In this document: in pieces, positions 1-7,363 of the stretch
How positions within the stretch are numbered: the stretch's first letter is position 1
Layout: every line of letters begins with the position of its first letter
NCBI GenBank assembly: GCA_035258765.1
Contig: DATFWZ010000348.1
Span: forward strand, 1-15,452
Direction: 5' to 3'
Length of the DNA: 15,452 nucleotides
Source: SIAJ01 sp035258765
Lineage (GTDB): Bacteria; Planctomycetota; Planctomycetia; Gemmatales; Gemmataceae
Translations under genes and position numbers: made by a program
Notes under the pieces: generated by a model
Seen by the model: only the letters and a program-made list of their open reading frames with translations
The model's database searches: none
What the model was told of the DNA's origin: nothing

Positions 1-1373
1 GGGTCACCGGGAATGTCGCCGATGCCGACGACGCCTTCCAGGCCACCTTCCTTGTCCTCGTCCGAAAGGCTCGCACCGTCCGGCCGCGGCTGCTCGGCCC
101 GTGGCTGTACGGGGTCGCGTACCGAACTGCCATGAAAGCCCGGACCACCGCCGCCCGCCGCCGCGCCCGCGAGGCCCCGCTCCCGGACGACCTGCCCGGG
201 CACCCAGCCGGAGCCTGCGACGACTCGGGCGCCGCGGTGGACGAAGCGCTCCGCGCCCTCCCGGCCCGGTACCAGCGGGCGATCGTCCTCTGCGACCTGG
301 AGGGATTGAGCTACCGCGAGGCGGCCGACCGACTCGGGGTGCCGGAAGGTACGCTGGCCGGGCACCTGTCCCGCGGCCGACGGCTCCTGGCCGGGCGACT
401 CCGCCGTCGCGGGGTGGCTGTGCCCGCCGCGCTGGTCGTGGCTGTCCCGGCGGCTTTGCTCAAGTCTACCGTCTCGGCGGCCACGGGTCGGGGGGTCTCC
501 CCGGCCGTCGCCGCCCTCGCACACGGAGTGTTGACAAACATGCTGCTCACGAATCTGCGCCCGGCCGCAACCGTGCTGGTGCTGGTCGGAGCCCTGGTGC
601 TTACCGCGACCGCGTACCGCGGCCAGGCCGCGCCGGGTAAGCCCGCCCCGGACAAGCCGGCCGCCGCCAAGGGCGGCGATACACCGAAGGCCATCGACGA
701 GTCCCTGGCCGACTCGGCATTGTTCCACCCGCGGGTCTGGCTCGAGCTGAAGCTGTCCGCGGAGCAGCGGGACGAGATCGACCGCCTGCTCGACGCGGAC
801 GAGACGCGCGCCACGGAGCTGTTGAAATCGATGCGCCAGGCGAACGGGGCCAACGATCCGCGAGCGGCGGCGGAGGCGAGGGAGCGGGCCCGGATGCAGA
901 TCATGAAACTTCCCACCGAGACCGCGGTCGCAATCCAGACCAAGGTGCTCAAGCTCGACCAGGCCAGGCGATTGCGACAGATCGCATTGCAGGCCAAGGG
1001 GCCGGGCGCCTTCCTGCGGGACGACGTCAAGGCGGCCCTGAAGTACACGCCCGAGCAGGAGAAGGAGTTGACGCAGGCGGTGGACGCGGCCTGGGACCGC
1101 ATCCGGATCGGTGATCAGGAGACAGCGGCCGAGGCCTATACCGGGGCCATGACGAAGTTACTGGAGGGACTGACGAAGGAGCAGCAGAAGGCGTGGGACG
1201 ACTTGACGGGCAAGGCGTTCCCGATGCCGGACATCGTCGTCCGCAAGATGCTCAACCAACATGCGGTCGCCACTGGGGGATTACCCGGCGTTCCGGGCAT
1301 CCCCGGCGGCTTCGCCCCGGCACCCCCGCCGGCCGGAGCGTTCCCGCCGCGAGCGGCCCCGCCAAAGCAGTAG
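1..1373 (+). CDS. ECF sigma factor with C-terminal transmembrane segment and CpxP/Spy-like domain (5' partial)
   Basis: The reading frame is already open at position 3 and ends with TAG at 1371-1373, so the 5' end lies outside the window. Counting the codon at position 3 as residue 1, residues 7-22 (DADDAFQATFLVLVRK) are the conserved sigma region 2 core, and region 4 lies near 81-135 (LPARYQRAIVLCDLEGLSYREAADRLGVPEGTL in substance). The ATG at 132 is internal to region 2 and is not the start. After region 4 come a hydrophobic stretch (137-158) and a likely membrane helix (185-205). A Lys/Pro/Ala linker then leads to a charged helical domain (about 234-400) with repeated L-x-x-EQ motifs, as in CpxP/Spy-like proteins. 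The tail is rich in Pro and Gly. I infer a sigma factor tethered to the membrane with a sensor domain outside the cytoplasm. C-terminal extensions are known in planctomycete ECF factors. No separate anti-sigma gene is visible nearby. The gene at 14799 belongs to the same subfamily. Confidence 0.9.
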   Translation, partial: VTGNVADADDAFQATFLVLVRKARTVRPRLLGPWLYGVAYRTAMKARTTAARRRAREAPLPDDLPGHPAGACDDSGAAVDEALRALPARYQRAIVLCDLEGLSYREAADRLGVPEGTLAGHLSRGRRLLAGRLRRRGVAVPAALVVAVPAALLKSTVSAATGRGVSPAVAALAHGVLTNMLLTNLRPAATVLVLVGALVLTATAYRGQAAPGKPAPDKPAAAKGGDTPKAIDESLADSALFHPRVWLELKLSAEQRDEIDRLLDADETRATELLKSMRQANGANDPRAAAEARERARMQIMKLPTETAVAIQTKVLKLDQARRLRQIALQAKGPGAFLRDDVKAALKYTPEQEKELTQAVDAAWDRIRIGDQETAAEAYTGAMTKLLEGLTKEQQKAWDDLTGKAFPMPDIVVRKMLNQHAVATGGLPGVPGIPGGFAPAPPPAGAFPPRAAPPKQ

Positions 1374-1391
1374 CCCGTCCGCGCTGAACGA

Positions 1392-1435
1392 CCGGTCCGT
1401 CCCGCGAGGCGTTCCTCGTCCCCGGTACGGACCGG
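1392..1435. terminator. Hairpin between convergent genes, probable bidirectional terminator
   Basis: A perfect 9-bp inverted repeat (CCGGTCCGT at 1392-1400, ACGGACCGG at 1427-1435) encloses a second small stem (CGAGG at 1405-1409, CCTCG at 1414-1418, CGTT loop). It sits between the stop of the left sigma gene (1373) and the stop of the convergent sigma gene (1460), the expected place for a shared terminator. Neither strand has a T-run after the stem, so it is not a classic intrinsic terminator; termination through the hairpin alone or with Rho is inference. Confidence 0.5.
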
Positions 1436-1459
1436 CCCGCCGGAACATCCCAGTTTCCC

Positions 1460-2116
1460 TCAACCGACGAGCGCAAACAACTCGGCCGCGAGTCGATCCA
1501 GCTCGCCGCTCGGCGCCCCGGGATGGTGAAACGCGATTACCTCGCGCAGCGCCGCCCGGAACTCGTCGCGGGCGGTTGCGTAGTCGTGGTGCAGCTTGGC
1601 CGCGTCCTCGCCCCAGAGCTTGGCGATTTCCCGGATCGGCAACCCGTCGTGGAACCGCAGCCGCAAGAGCTGCACGCGCCGGACGGCCGCGGCCCCGCAT
1701 CGCACGGCGGACGTCTGCTGGACTGCGGCGGCCTCCCGCAAGAGGGCCCGGGCCCAGGCCCGGTCGAACGCCTGGTCCGGCCCGGTGTCGTCGGCCGGCA
1801 AGCCGTCCGGAAGTGGATGGACGGGCCGCCGCGGAGTCTCATGCCGGTGGGCGACGTTGCGGACCGCCCCGAGGAGGAATGCGCGAAACCCGCCCGGCCG
1901 GTCGGCCGCGGCCTTTTCGAGCAGGCCGCCGGCCTTGAAGCACTCGACAAATACATCCTGTGCCGCGTCGTCCACCTCCCGCCCGTTGTCCCGCCAGCGG
2001 GCGGTGATGTAGGCCTTCACGACGGGCAGGTAGACGCGGGCGAACCGCTCGCGGGCGGCCGGGTCGCCGCCGGCCGCGTCGCGGATGAGCGTCCAGCAGG
2101 TGGCGTCGGGCGACAT
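1460..2116 (-). CDS. ECF sigma factor, planctomycete type
   Basis: This 218-residue protein has the two-domain layout of a short ECF sigma factor. Region 2 spans about residues 14-92, with VDDAAQDVFVECF near 48-60 and the FRAFLLGAVRNVA segment at 77-89. Region 4 spans about 115-195, with a helix-turn-helix around LPIREIAKLWGEDAAKLHHDYA (159-180). It has no membrane segment or C-terminal extension. The ATG at 2116 is the only reasonable start, although no clear Shine-Dalgarno sequence precedes it. It is the last gene of the minus-strand block, 52 bases after the Uma2 gene, and could be cotranscribed with Uma2 and the kinase at 2853-6053. In Planctomycetes, ECF factors are often found next to Ser/Thr kinases; here the kinase is upstream with Uma2 between them. 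Its target promoters cannot be read from the sequence. Confidence 0.87.
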   Translation of the reverse strand: MSPDATCWTLIRDAAGGDPAARERFARVYLPVVKAYITARWRDNGREVDDAAQDVFVECFKAGGLLEKAAADRPGGFRAFLLGAVRNVAHRHETPRRPVHPLPDGLPADDTGPDQAFDRAWARALLREAAAVQQTSAVRCGAAAVRRVQLLRLRFHDGLPIREIAKLWGEDAAKLHHDYATARDEFRAALREVIAFHHPGAPSGELDRLAAELFALVG

Positions 2117-2168
2117 GGCCGGGTACGTTGAGGTTCCACACGCGGCGGACGAGTGACCACGACTCTAT

Positions 2169-2753
2169 TCAGCTCACAGCGCTCGGCAAGCGGAACAGGT
2201 CGGCGACCGGCACACGGAAGTCAGGTAGCACCGGGTCACCCGTCAAAGTGTCTGCGCCGCGAAAACGACCGACGGTCCCGTCGGCCCAGTGGGCGTGCAC
2301 GGTTTGCTGAAGTGGATAAACGATCCAGACCAGTTGAGCCCCGGCGTCGAGCCATTCAATGAGCTTGGCATTGACTTCATCCGCCAGGTCGTTTGGCGAG
2401 ACGACTTCAACAACCAAGTCGGGGACAACCGTGCAATGGCCCTCGGCTCGCGCTTGCTCGGCAGTGACCCGGTTGAGAAAGTGATACGCAGTGTCGGCGC
2501 GGCGGACTCGGTTCTCGTCGTCAGGAAAGCAGCGGAACGATGTACCTTCAGGCGATACCCAGCCGAGGCGACGCGGCCTGACGAAATCGCGGATCTGGCC
2601 GTAGATTTCGCCGGCGACGAAGCTGGAAAGGAAGCCCACGTTCAACTCCTTCAGTTCGCCATCGACGAGTTCGAACCCCCGCCCCTGGTCCGGCATGCGG
2701 AGCAGGTCGTCGGGTCCGACGGCGGCGGGCGATGGAGTCAACGCGGCACTCAT
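2169..2753 (-). CDS. Uma2 family (DUF820) putative PD-(D/E)XK endonuclease
   Basis: The protein has 194 residues, normal for the Uma2/DUF820 family, whose fold is that of restriction-like PD-(D/E)XK nucleases. Family signatures are all present: GFELVDGEL at 26-34, RRAD at 84-87, PDLVVEVVSPND at 111-122, a lysine at 130 followed by EWLDAGAQLVWIVYP, and a C-terminal LTGDPVLPDF (170-179). Glu28, Asp112, Glu116 and Lys130 are candidate active-site residues. The ATG at 2753 is supported by GAGGAGG at 2760-2766 with a 6-base spacer. The family is greatly expanded in cyanobacteria and Planctomycetes and its biological role is not settled. The gene lies 99 bases after the kinase gene and 52 bases before an ECF sigma gene on the same strand, and the protein shows no export signal. 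Family assignment is firm; nuclease activity is inferred. Confidence 0.88.
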   Translation of the reverse strand: MSAALTPSPAAVGPDDLLRMPDQGRGFELVDGELKELNVGFLSSFVAGEIYGQIRDFVRPRRLGWVSPEGTSFRCFPDDENRVRRADTAYHFLNRVTAEQARAEGHCTVVPDLVVEVVSPNDLADEVNAKLIEWLDAGAQLVWIVYPLQQTVHAHWADGTVGRFRGADTLTGDPVLPDFRVPVADLFRLPSAVS

Positions 2754-2784
2754 TCGGAACCTCCTCGGACTTCAATCTAGCATA

Positions 2785-2826
2785 ACGCATGCGATGCGTC
2801 ACTTCGCGCGCGCCGCATCGCCGATG
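2785..2826. promoter_or_regulatory. Overlapping inverted repeats upstream of the Uma2 gene
   Basis: Three inverted repeats overlap in 42 bases. They are ACGCAT-GCG-ATGCGT (2785-2799), GCGATGCG (2791-2798) with CGCATCGC (2814-2821), and CATCG-C-CGATG (2816-2826). The first two share bases and cannot form at once. On the minus strand the patch ends just before TATGCT (2784-2779), a possible -10 box 26 bases upstream of the Uma2 start codon. It could be an operator, or alternative hairpins that end the kinase transcript or set Uma2 expression. There is no convincing -35 box and no T-run. Confidence 0.35.
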
Positions 2827-2852
2827 AGCGTCAAGCCAGTGCTCCCACGATC

Positions 2853-5800
2853 CTACCACGGCGGCTTCCGCTTCACCTCTTGCGATCGCGGGGCGGCCGC
2901 GGGCGCGCGCATCGCCTTTTCCGTGGCGTCTACTTCCGCCCAGTACTTCATCCATTCGACGCGCTCATCCGACGGCAATTGCAACAGAGACCAGGGCGAC
3001 CGGACCCCGGCGAGGTCCGGATCGGGCTGAACCGTCTCGCGCAGGAACTTCCGCAGAGCTGCCCGCTCCGCGTCCGACTTCGCTCGCGACGCGCGGGCGG
3101 CCAGATCGGCTCGGAGCCAATCAAGGGCCTGCTTTCGGAACTTGGCCCGGACGTCGGCCGGCGCCGGTTCGGCAGCCGCCCGGGCCGCGGCACAGGCCGC
3201 GTTGTAGCGGTCCACCCCCTGCGGGTGGTCGGCAAGCGCCGGCTCTTGCTGGAACGCCCGGGTGAAGAACTGGACCGCGTTCGGATAGAGCCTCTTCGCC
3301 TGACATAGACGGGCGAGGCCAATTGCTTCTCCCGCCGAGGCCGGTTCGGCTCGCCCGTCGCGGAAGTCGGCCAGCCGTTGCTCCAGGTCGGCCTGCCTTT
3401 CCAGGTACTTCAAATGCGGGCCCCACTTGGTCCGTTGGGAATCGCCCCCCGGGAGCCGGTCGTACCAGGTCTTGAACACCTGTAGCTCTTCGCCGGCCGC
3501 CCCGGTCCGGTGGAGAAGAGTGAGCAGCCGGTTCCGGACAACCTCGTGACCCGGGGTGAGGCGGAATGCCTCCCGGAACGCGACGGCCGCTTCTTCCGGC
3601 CGATCCAGCTTGTCGAGGCAGTCTCCCAGGTAGGCCCAGGCCAGCCACGACCGGGGCGCGAGCGCGGTGACCTTGTGGAACTGCTCGGCCGCCCGGTCGA
3701 ATTGGTTCTGCCGCAGGAACATCTCGCCCAGGTCCCGTTGGACGCCGATGTCCTGGGGTAGCTCGCGGGCGAGCTGTTCCAGATCGGCGGCGTACTGTGC
3801 CCGCTCGGCCGGCTCGGCGTGCTGGATCAACATCATCCGCGCCTGGAAGCAGTGGCCGTTCAGGTTGACGGATCGGCGGAAGGCGGCCATCGCCTCCGCC
3901 TCCCGGCCGCGGGCCATCAGCGCGTTCCCGAGCATGGTGTAGGCGAGCGGCACGTCCGGCCGGACGGCCAGGGCGGCGGTCAAGAACCGGATGACCTCTT
4001 CCGTCCGCGGCGGGTCGGTGGTGGCGTAGACCTCGGCGAGGGTGAAATTCACCCAGAAGTCGTTCGGGTGATGGTTGTGGACGTCCCGGAGCAGGGCGGC
4101 CGCCCGGTTCGGGTAACTCGTGCCGTGGTCCCACAACTGCCGGGCCAGGTGGACCGCGGCCGTCGGCCGCAGCGTCCGGACCTCCAGCGCGCGGACGAAG
4201 TCGGCGATGCCACGCCCGTCTTTCTTCTCCATTAGCACGGCGAGCCGCGCGCGCGGGGAGTCGGGGTCGGCCAGCCGGGCGACCTCGCGGATCCGTTTCT
4301 TGGATTCCACGTCCGGATCAATCTCCGCCCACGCATCGAGGGCGGCGGCGAGTTCAATCCGCAGCCCGGGCCGGCGTCGGACGGCCTCGGCCACTTCGTT
4401 GCGGTCCTCGCTGATGACATTTATCCCCGCGTTGCGAAACGCATCGGCGTAGACCGGGGCCGCCAGCGCGCGATCGAACGTCCGCTTCTCCGCAGTCACC
4501 TCGGCCTGCCGCAGCCAGGCCGCCTCCAGGTCGATGAGCAATTGCAAATCTCGTTCCTGATCCTCGAGCTGGGCAATTGTCGCGCGGACGCGGTCGCGAC
4601 GGTCCGCGCCGCCGACGCCCAGGCCGAACTGGGCCTCCGCGGTGCGGGCGGCCGTCAGAGCCGCCCGGGTCGTCGCCAGCCGCTGGGCGGGCTGACCGTT
4701 CGCGGTGTCCGGGATCAGTCGTTCGGTCTCGTTCCAGGCCCGGTTAAGTTCGGCCGAGCGAGCCGAGCGATCGGTGACGAAACATGTCCCAGCCGTCGCG
4801 CCGACGGCGAAAGTCAAAAGAATGGCCCCGGCCAGGGCCCGTTGTGCCCGCTGTCGCTTCCGCCCCTCGGTCTCACGGGCCACGGCGGCCGCTCGATCGA
4901 CCTCGGCGCAGTGGGCCCGCTCCTCGACGCCGGCCAGGTACGCCGTCACTGCCGCGGCCACCGCCGACGCGTCCCGCGGCCGGGCCTCGCGGTCCGGATC
5001 CAGGCACCGCTGACACAACTCGACCAGTTCGCTATCCGCACCGCAACCGGCGAGCCGGAAGAGCGCGCCGGCCAGGTCACCCCGGATGGCCATCGCACGG
5101 ATGGCCTCGGTGGAGTCGGCGACGTACGGCGGCTGGCCGGTCAGGACCACGCAAAGCATTGCCCCAAGGCCGAACACGTCGGCGCGCTTGTCCACCTTGT
5201 CGATCTCGCCGCCGGCCTGCTCGGGGGACATGAACGCGGGCGTCCCGAGGACGCTCCCGGCCGCCGTCTCACAACCGACGGAACCGACACGACTGGTATG
5301 GACGACGGTTTGTTCAGATCCCGCCGGTTCGTCACGCAAAGGGCTCGCCGAGGCTGTCCGCCCTTCACCCGCGCTGCGCCCCTGGGGGAGCACCTTGGCG
5401 AGGCCCCAGTCCATGACCTGTACTTCGCTGAATTCCCCGACCATGACGTTGGCCGGCTTCAGATCGCGGTGGATCACTCCCATCGAGTGCGCGTAGGCGA
5501 TCGTGTGACAGATCTGCTCGAACACCTTGAGGAATCGTCCACGATCGGTGGCCGGGTCCTGGCGCTCATGTAGGAGATCGGCGAGCGTGCGCCCGTTCAC
5601 CAGCTTCATGGCGAAAAAAGGTCGGCCGTCCGCGGACCGTCCCAGGTCGTAGATCGGGACCACGCCCGGGTGCTGAAGCTGCCCGGTCAGCCGGGCCTCC
5701 TCGAGGAACCGTTGCTCGGCCGACTCGCTCCCGACCAGCTCCGGCTTGAGCACTTTGACCGCGAGGTCGCGGCGGAGGTTGGGGTCACGGCCCTTCAGGA

Positions 5801-6053
5801 CGATGCCCATGCCGCCGCTTGCGATTTCTCCTAACAGCTCGTATCGGCCCGGATCGGCCTGGGGTAGGTCCGGGGAGTTCGAGCGGACGAGCGGGTTAGG
5901 GTCGGTCGCATTGCCGTCCTGCACAGGGGGCCGTTGCAGCAAGCCGCGTCGGACGTCGTCCGGGCCGAACGCGACAGCCAGGCCGGCGTCCAGGGCTGAG
6001 TCGTCCGGCGGGATCGGGACGTGGGTTTGGGTGCGGTCCGGGTCGGGGTCCAT
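2853..6053 (-). CDS. Transmembrane Ser/Thr protein kinase with C-terminal TPR repeats
   Basis: This 1066-residue Hanks-type kinase should phosphorylate Ser/Thr on cytoplasmic targets. The kinase domain (about 71-375) has the glycine loop GEIASGGMGIV (75-85), ATP-binding Lys100 in AVKVL, a helix C glutamate at 118/119, catalytic HRDLKPAN (195-202), MDWG in place of DFG (214-217), and GTPAFMSPEQ (270-279) at the end of a long activation segment. A membrane helix follows (about 405-426). The remaining 640 residues are largely helical with TPR-like repeats (for example near MLGNALMARGREAEAMAAF and WAYLGDCLDKLDRPEEAAVAF) and should lie outside the cytoplasm. The frame could open at a TTG at 6119, but the ATG at 6053 has GGAGG six bases upstream and is chosen. 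All catalytic residues are present, so it is probably active. The ligand is unknown. An upstream terminator separates it from ilvC; Uma2 and an ECF sigma gene follow on the same strand. Confidence 0.93.
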   Translation of the reverse strand: MDPDPDRTQTHVPIPPDDSALDAGLAVAFGPDDVRRGLLQRPPVQDGNATDPNPLVRSNSPDLPQADPGRYELLGEIASGGMGIVLKGRDPNLRRDLAVKVLKPELVGSESAEQRFLEEARLTGQLQHPGVVPIYDLGRSADGRPFFAMKLVNGRTLADLLHERQDPATDRGRFLKVFEQICHTIAYAHSMGVIHRDLKPANVMVGEFSEVQVMDWGLAKVLPQGRSAGEGRTASASPLRDEPAGSEQTVVHTSRVGSVGCETAAGSVLGTPAFMSPEQAGGEIDKVDKRADVFGLGAMLCVVLTGQPPYVADSTEAIRAMAIRGDLAGALFRLAGCGADSELVELCQRCLDPDREARPRDASAVAAAVTAYLAGVEERAHCAEVDRAAAVARETEGRKRQRAQRALAGAILLTFAVGATAGTCFVTDRSARSAELNRAWNETERLIPDTANGQPAQRLATTRAALTAARTAEAQFGLGVGGADRRDRVRATIAQLEDQERDLQLLIDLEAAWLRQAEVTAEKRTFDRALAAPVYADAFRNAGINVISEDRNEVAEAVRRRPGLRIELAAALDAWAEIDPDVESKKRIREVARLADPDSPRARLAVLMEKKDGRGIADFVRALEVRTLRPTAAVHLARQLWDHGTSYPNRAAALLRDVHNHHPNDFWVNFTLAEVYATTDPPRTEEVIRFLTAALAVRPDVPLAYTMLGNALMARGREAEAMAAFRRSVNLNGHCFQARMMLIQHAEPAERAQYAADLEQLARELPQDIGVQRDLGEMFLRQNQFDRAAEQFHKVTALAPRSWLAWAYLGDCLDKLDRPEEAAVAFREAFRLTPGHEVVRNRLLTLLHRTGAAGEELQVFKTWYDRLPGGDSQRTKWGPHLKYLERQADLEQRLADFRDGRAEPASAGEAIGLARLCQAKRLYPNAVQFFTRAFQQEPALADHPQGVDRYNAACAAARAAAEPAPADVRAKFRKQALDWLRADLAARASRAKSDAERAALRKFLRETVQPDPDLAGVRSPWSLLQLPSDERVEWMKYWAEVDATEKAMRAPAAAPRSQEVKRKPPW

Positions 6054-6059
6054 GGCCTG

Positions 6060-6064
6060 CCTCC
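6060..6064 (-). promoter_or_regulatory. Shine-Dalgarno sequence deciding the kinase start
   Basis: GGAGG on the minus strand, six bases before the ATG at 6053-6051. It supports that ATG over the in-frame TTG at 6119, which lies inside the T-run of the ilvC terminator. Confidence 0.75.
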
Positions 6065-6110
6065 GGTGGGAGTTCACACAGGTTCCCGCGCCGACCGGCT
6101 TTCGCGGAAG

Positions 6111-6152
6111 AAAAATCAAAAAAAGCGGCAGACCATGGCATCTGTCTGCCGC
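6111..6152 (-). terminator. Rho-independent terminator of ilvC
   Basis: On the minus strand a perfect 9-bp stem (GCGGCAGAC at 6152-6144, GTCTGCCGC at 6133-6125) with a 10-base loop is followed at once by TTTTTTTGATTTTT (6124-6111). It begins 34 bases after the ilvC stop codon. This is the clearest intrinsic terminator in the window. It implies that the kinase gene, starting only 58 bases further on, needs its own promoter or read-through. Confidence 0.9.
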
Positions 6153-6186
6153 CCGTTACACTTGTCTCTCGTGTGTTTCGTAGTCT

Positions 6187-7239
6187 CTACCCGCCTTGGG
6201 ACTCCGGCCGCAGGCCCCGGACCTGCTTGCCGGCCTGCCACATCTCGCTGTCGGCGATTGCCATGAGCTCCTTCTCCAGTTGCTGCCGGTAGTCCGGGCG
6301 GCTGTTCGCTTCGAGCGTGCGCCGCGTCTCCTCGCCGGTTTCGACCGACTTGTACAGGGCCTCGAATACCGGCTTCGTCGCGTCCCGGAATTTCTTGAAC
6401 CAGTCGAGGGCTCCACGTTGCGCCGTCGTGGAGCAGTTGGCGTACATCCAGTCCATCCCCTTCTCCGCGATCAACGGGTAGAGGCTCTGCGTCGCCTCCT
6501 CGACCGTCTCGTTGAAGGCCTCTTGCGGGCTGTGCCCGTGCGCCCGCAAGACCTCGTACTGGGCCAGCCACAGGCCGTAGATCGCCCCCATCAATACGCC
6601 GCGCTCGCCGGTCAGGTCGCTGACCACTTCCTTCTGGAACGTGGTCTCGAAGAGGTAACCGGACCCAATCGCGATGCCGAGAGCGAGGCAGCGGTCTTTC
6701 GCCTTGCCGGTCGCGTCCTGGTAGACGGCCCAGCTCGAGTTGATCCCCTTGCCCTCGAGAAAGTGCCGGCGGACCGTCGTGCCCGACCCCTTCGGGGCAC
6801 ACAGGATCACATCGATGTCCTTCGGCGGGACCACGCCCGTCTGGTCGCTGAACACGATCGAGAAGCCGTGCGAAAAGTAGAGCGCCTTCCCCTTGGTCAA
6901 AAGCGGCTTCAGCTTGGGCCAGAAGTCCTTCTGCCCGGCGTCGGAGAGCAGGTATTGGACGATCGTGCCGCGGCGGGCCGCCTCTTCGAGAGAAAAGAGC
7001 GTCTTGCCCGGGACCCAGCCGTCTTCCTGCGCCTGTTGCCAGCCCTTGGAGTTCTCGCGCAGGCCGACGATGACGTTGAGGCCGTTGTCGCGCATGTTGA
7101 GTGACTGGCCCTTGCCCTGAACGCCGTATCCGAGGACGGCGATCGTCTCGCCGCCGAGGATCTGCCTGATGCGCTCCGGCGGGTAGTCCGAGCGCTCGAC
7201 ACAGCGCTCGACCGTGTTGCCGATGCGGATTTCTTTCAT
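6187..7239 (-). CDS. ilvC: Ketol-acid reductoisomerase, fungal/Bacteroidetes-like type
   Basis: The 350-residue enzyme catalyses the isomerisation and NAD(P)H-dependent reduction of acetolactate or acetohydroxybutyrate in valine, leucine and isoleucine synthesis in the cytoplasm. The Rossmann motif is GYGVQG (37-42), with His124 in SHGF and Lys150 in APKGSG. The metal ligands Asp208 and Glu212 lie in SDLTGERG, and Glu244 and Glu248 in FNETVEEA; CSTT (269-272) is also present. From memory of the family, long stretches (RDNGLNVIVG, EDGWVPGK, FNETVEEATQSLYPLI, and the LRPE C-terminus) resemble yeast Ilv5 and Bacteroides IlvC more than the E. coli or Bacillus enzymes. The frame opens upstream at 7467, but that extension is not KARI-like and overlaps the next gene; the ATG at 7239 has GGGAG (7251-7247) seven bases upstream. 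The loop GLRENSKGW (59-67) suggests NADPH use, uncertainly. No other branched-chain pathway gene is adjacent. Confidence 0.97.
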   Translation of the reverse strand: MKEIRIGNTVERCVERSDYPPERIRQILGGETIAVLGYGVQGKGQSLNMRDNGLNVIVGLRENSKGWQQAQEDGWVPGKTLFSLEEAARRGTIVQYLLSDAGQKDFWPKLKPLLTKGKALYFSHGFSIVFSDQTGVVPPKDIDVILCAPKGSGTTVRRHFLEGKGINSSWAVYQDATGKAKDRCLALGIAIGSGYLFETTFQKEVVSDLTGERGVLMGAIYGLWLAQYEVLRAHGHSPQEAFNETVEEATQSLYPLIAEKGMDWMYANCSTTAQRGALDWFKKFRDATKPVFEALYKSVETGEETRRTLEANSRPDYRQQLEKELMAIADSEMWQAGKQVRGLRPESQGG

Positions 7240-7286
7240 CGAGTTACTCCCACAATCGTGAACGTGTTGGGGAGTAGGATAGGAGC

Positions 7287-7312
7287 CGACCCCGTGCACC
7301 GTCGCGGGGTCG
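7287..7312. terminator. Hairpin in the leader of ilvC, possible terminator or attenuator
   Basis: A perfect 8-bp stem (CGACCCCG at 7287-7294, CGGGGTCG at 7305-7312) has a 10-base loop. It lies between the stop of the TIGR03000-domain gene (7364) and the ilvC start (7239). On the minus strand it is not followed by a T-run. It may be a weak terminator for the upstream gene or a structure in the ilvC leader. No leader peptide rich in Val, Leu or Ile codons is seen in the 124-base gap, so classical attenuation is not supported. Confidence 0.4.
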
Positions 7313-7363
7313 TGGCGGTAAGAAAATGGGGGAACCCTGGGCCCTGCAGTATTGAGCCGGCCG

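Noticed and set aside
132..640. Separate genes starting at ATG 132 or at 101 in the left-edge region
   Set aside because: Codons before 132 in the same frame encode the conserved sigma region 2 core, so 132 is internal; the frame from 101 is an out-of-frame shadow.
4542..5573. A 343-codon plus-strand open frame opposite the first kinase
   Set aside because: It lies fully inside the kinase coding region, antisense to conserved catalytic motifs, and shows no family signature.
7240..7363. Branched-chain amino acid leader peptide or riboswitch ahead of ilvC
   Set aside because: No short frame rich in Val, Leu or Ile codons and no recognised riboswitch core is visible; only a plain 8-bp hairpin is present.
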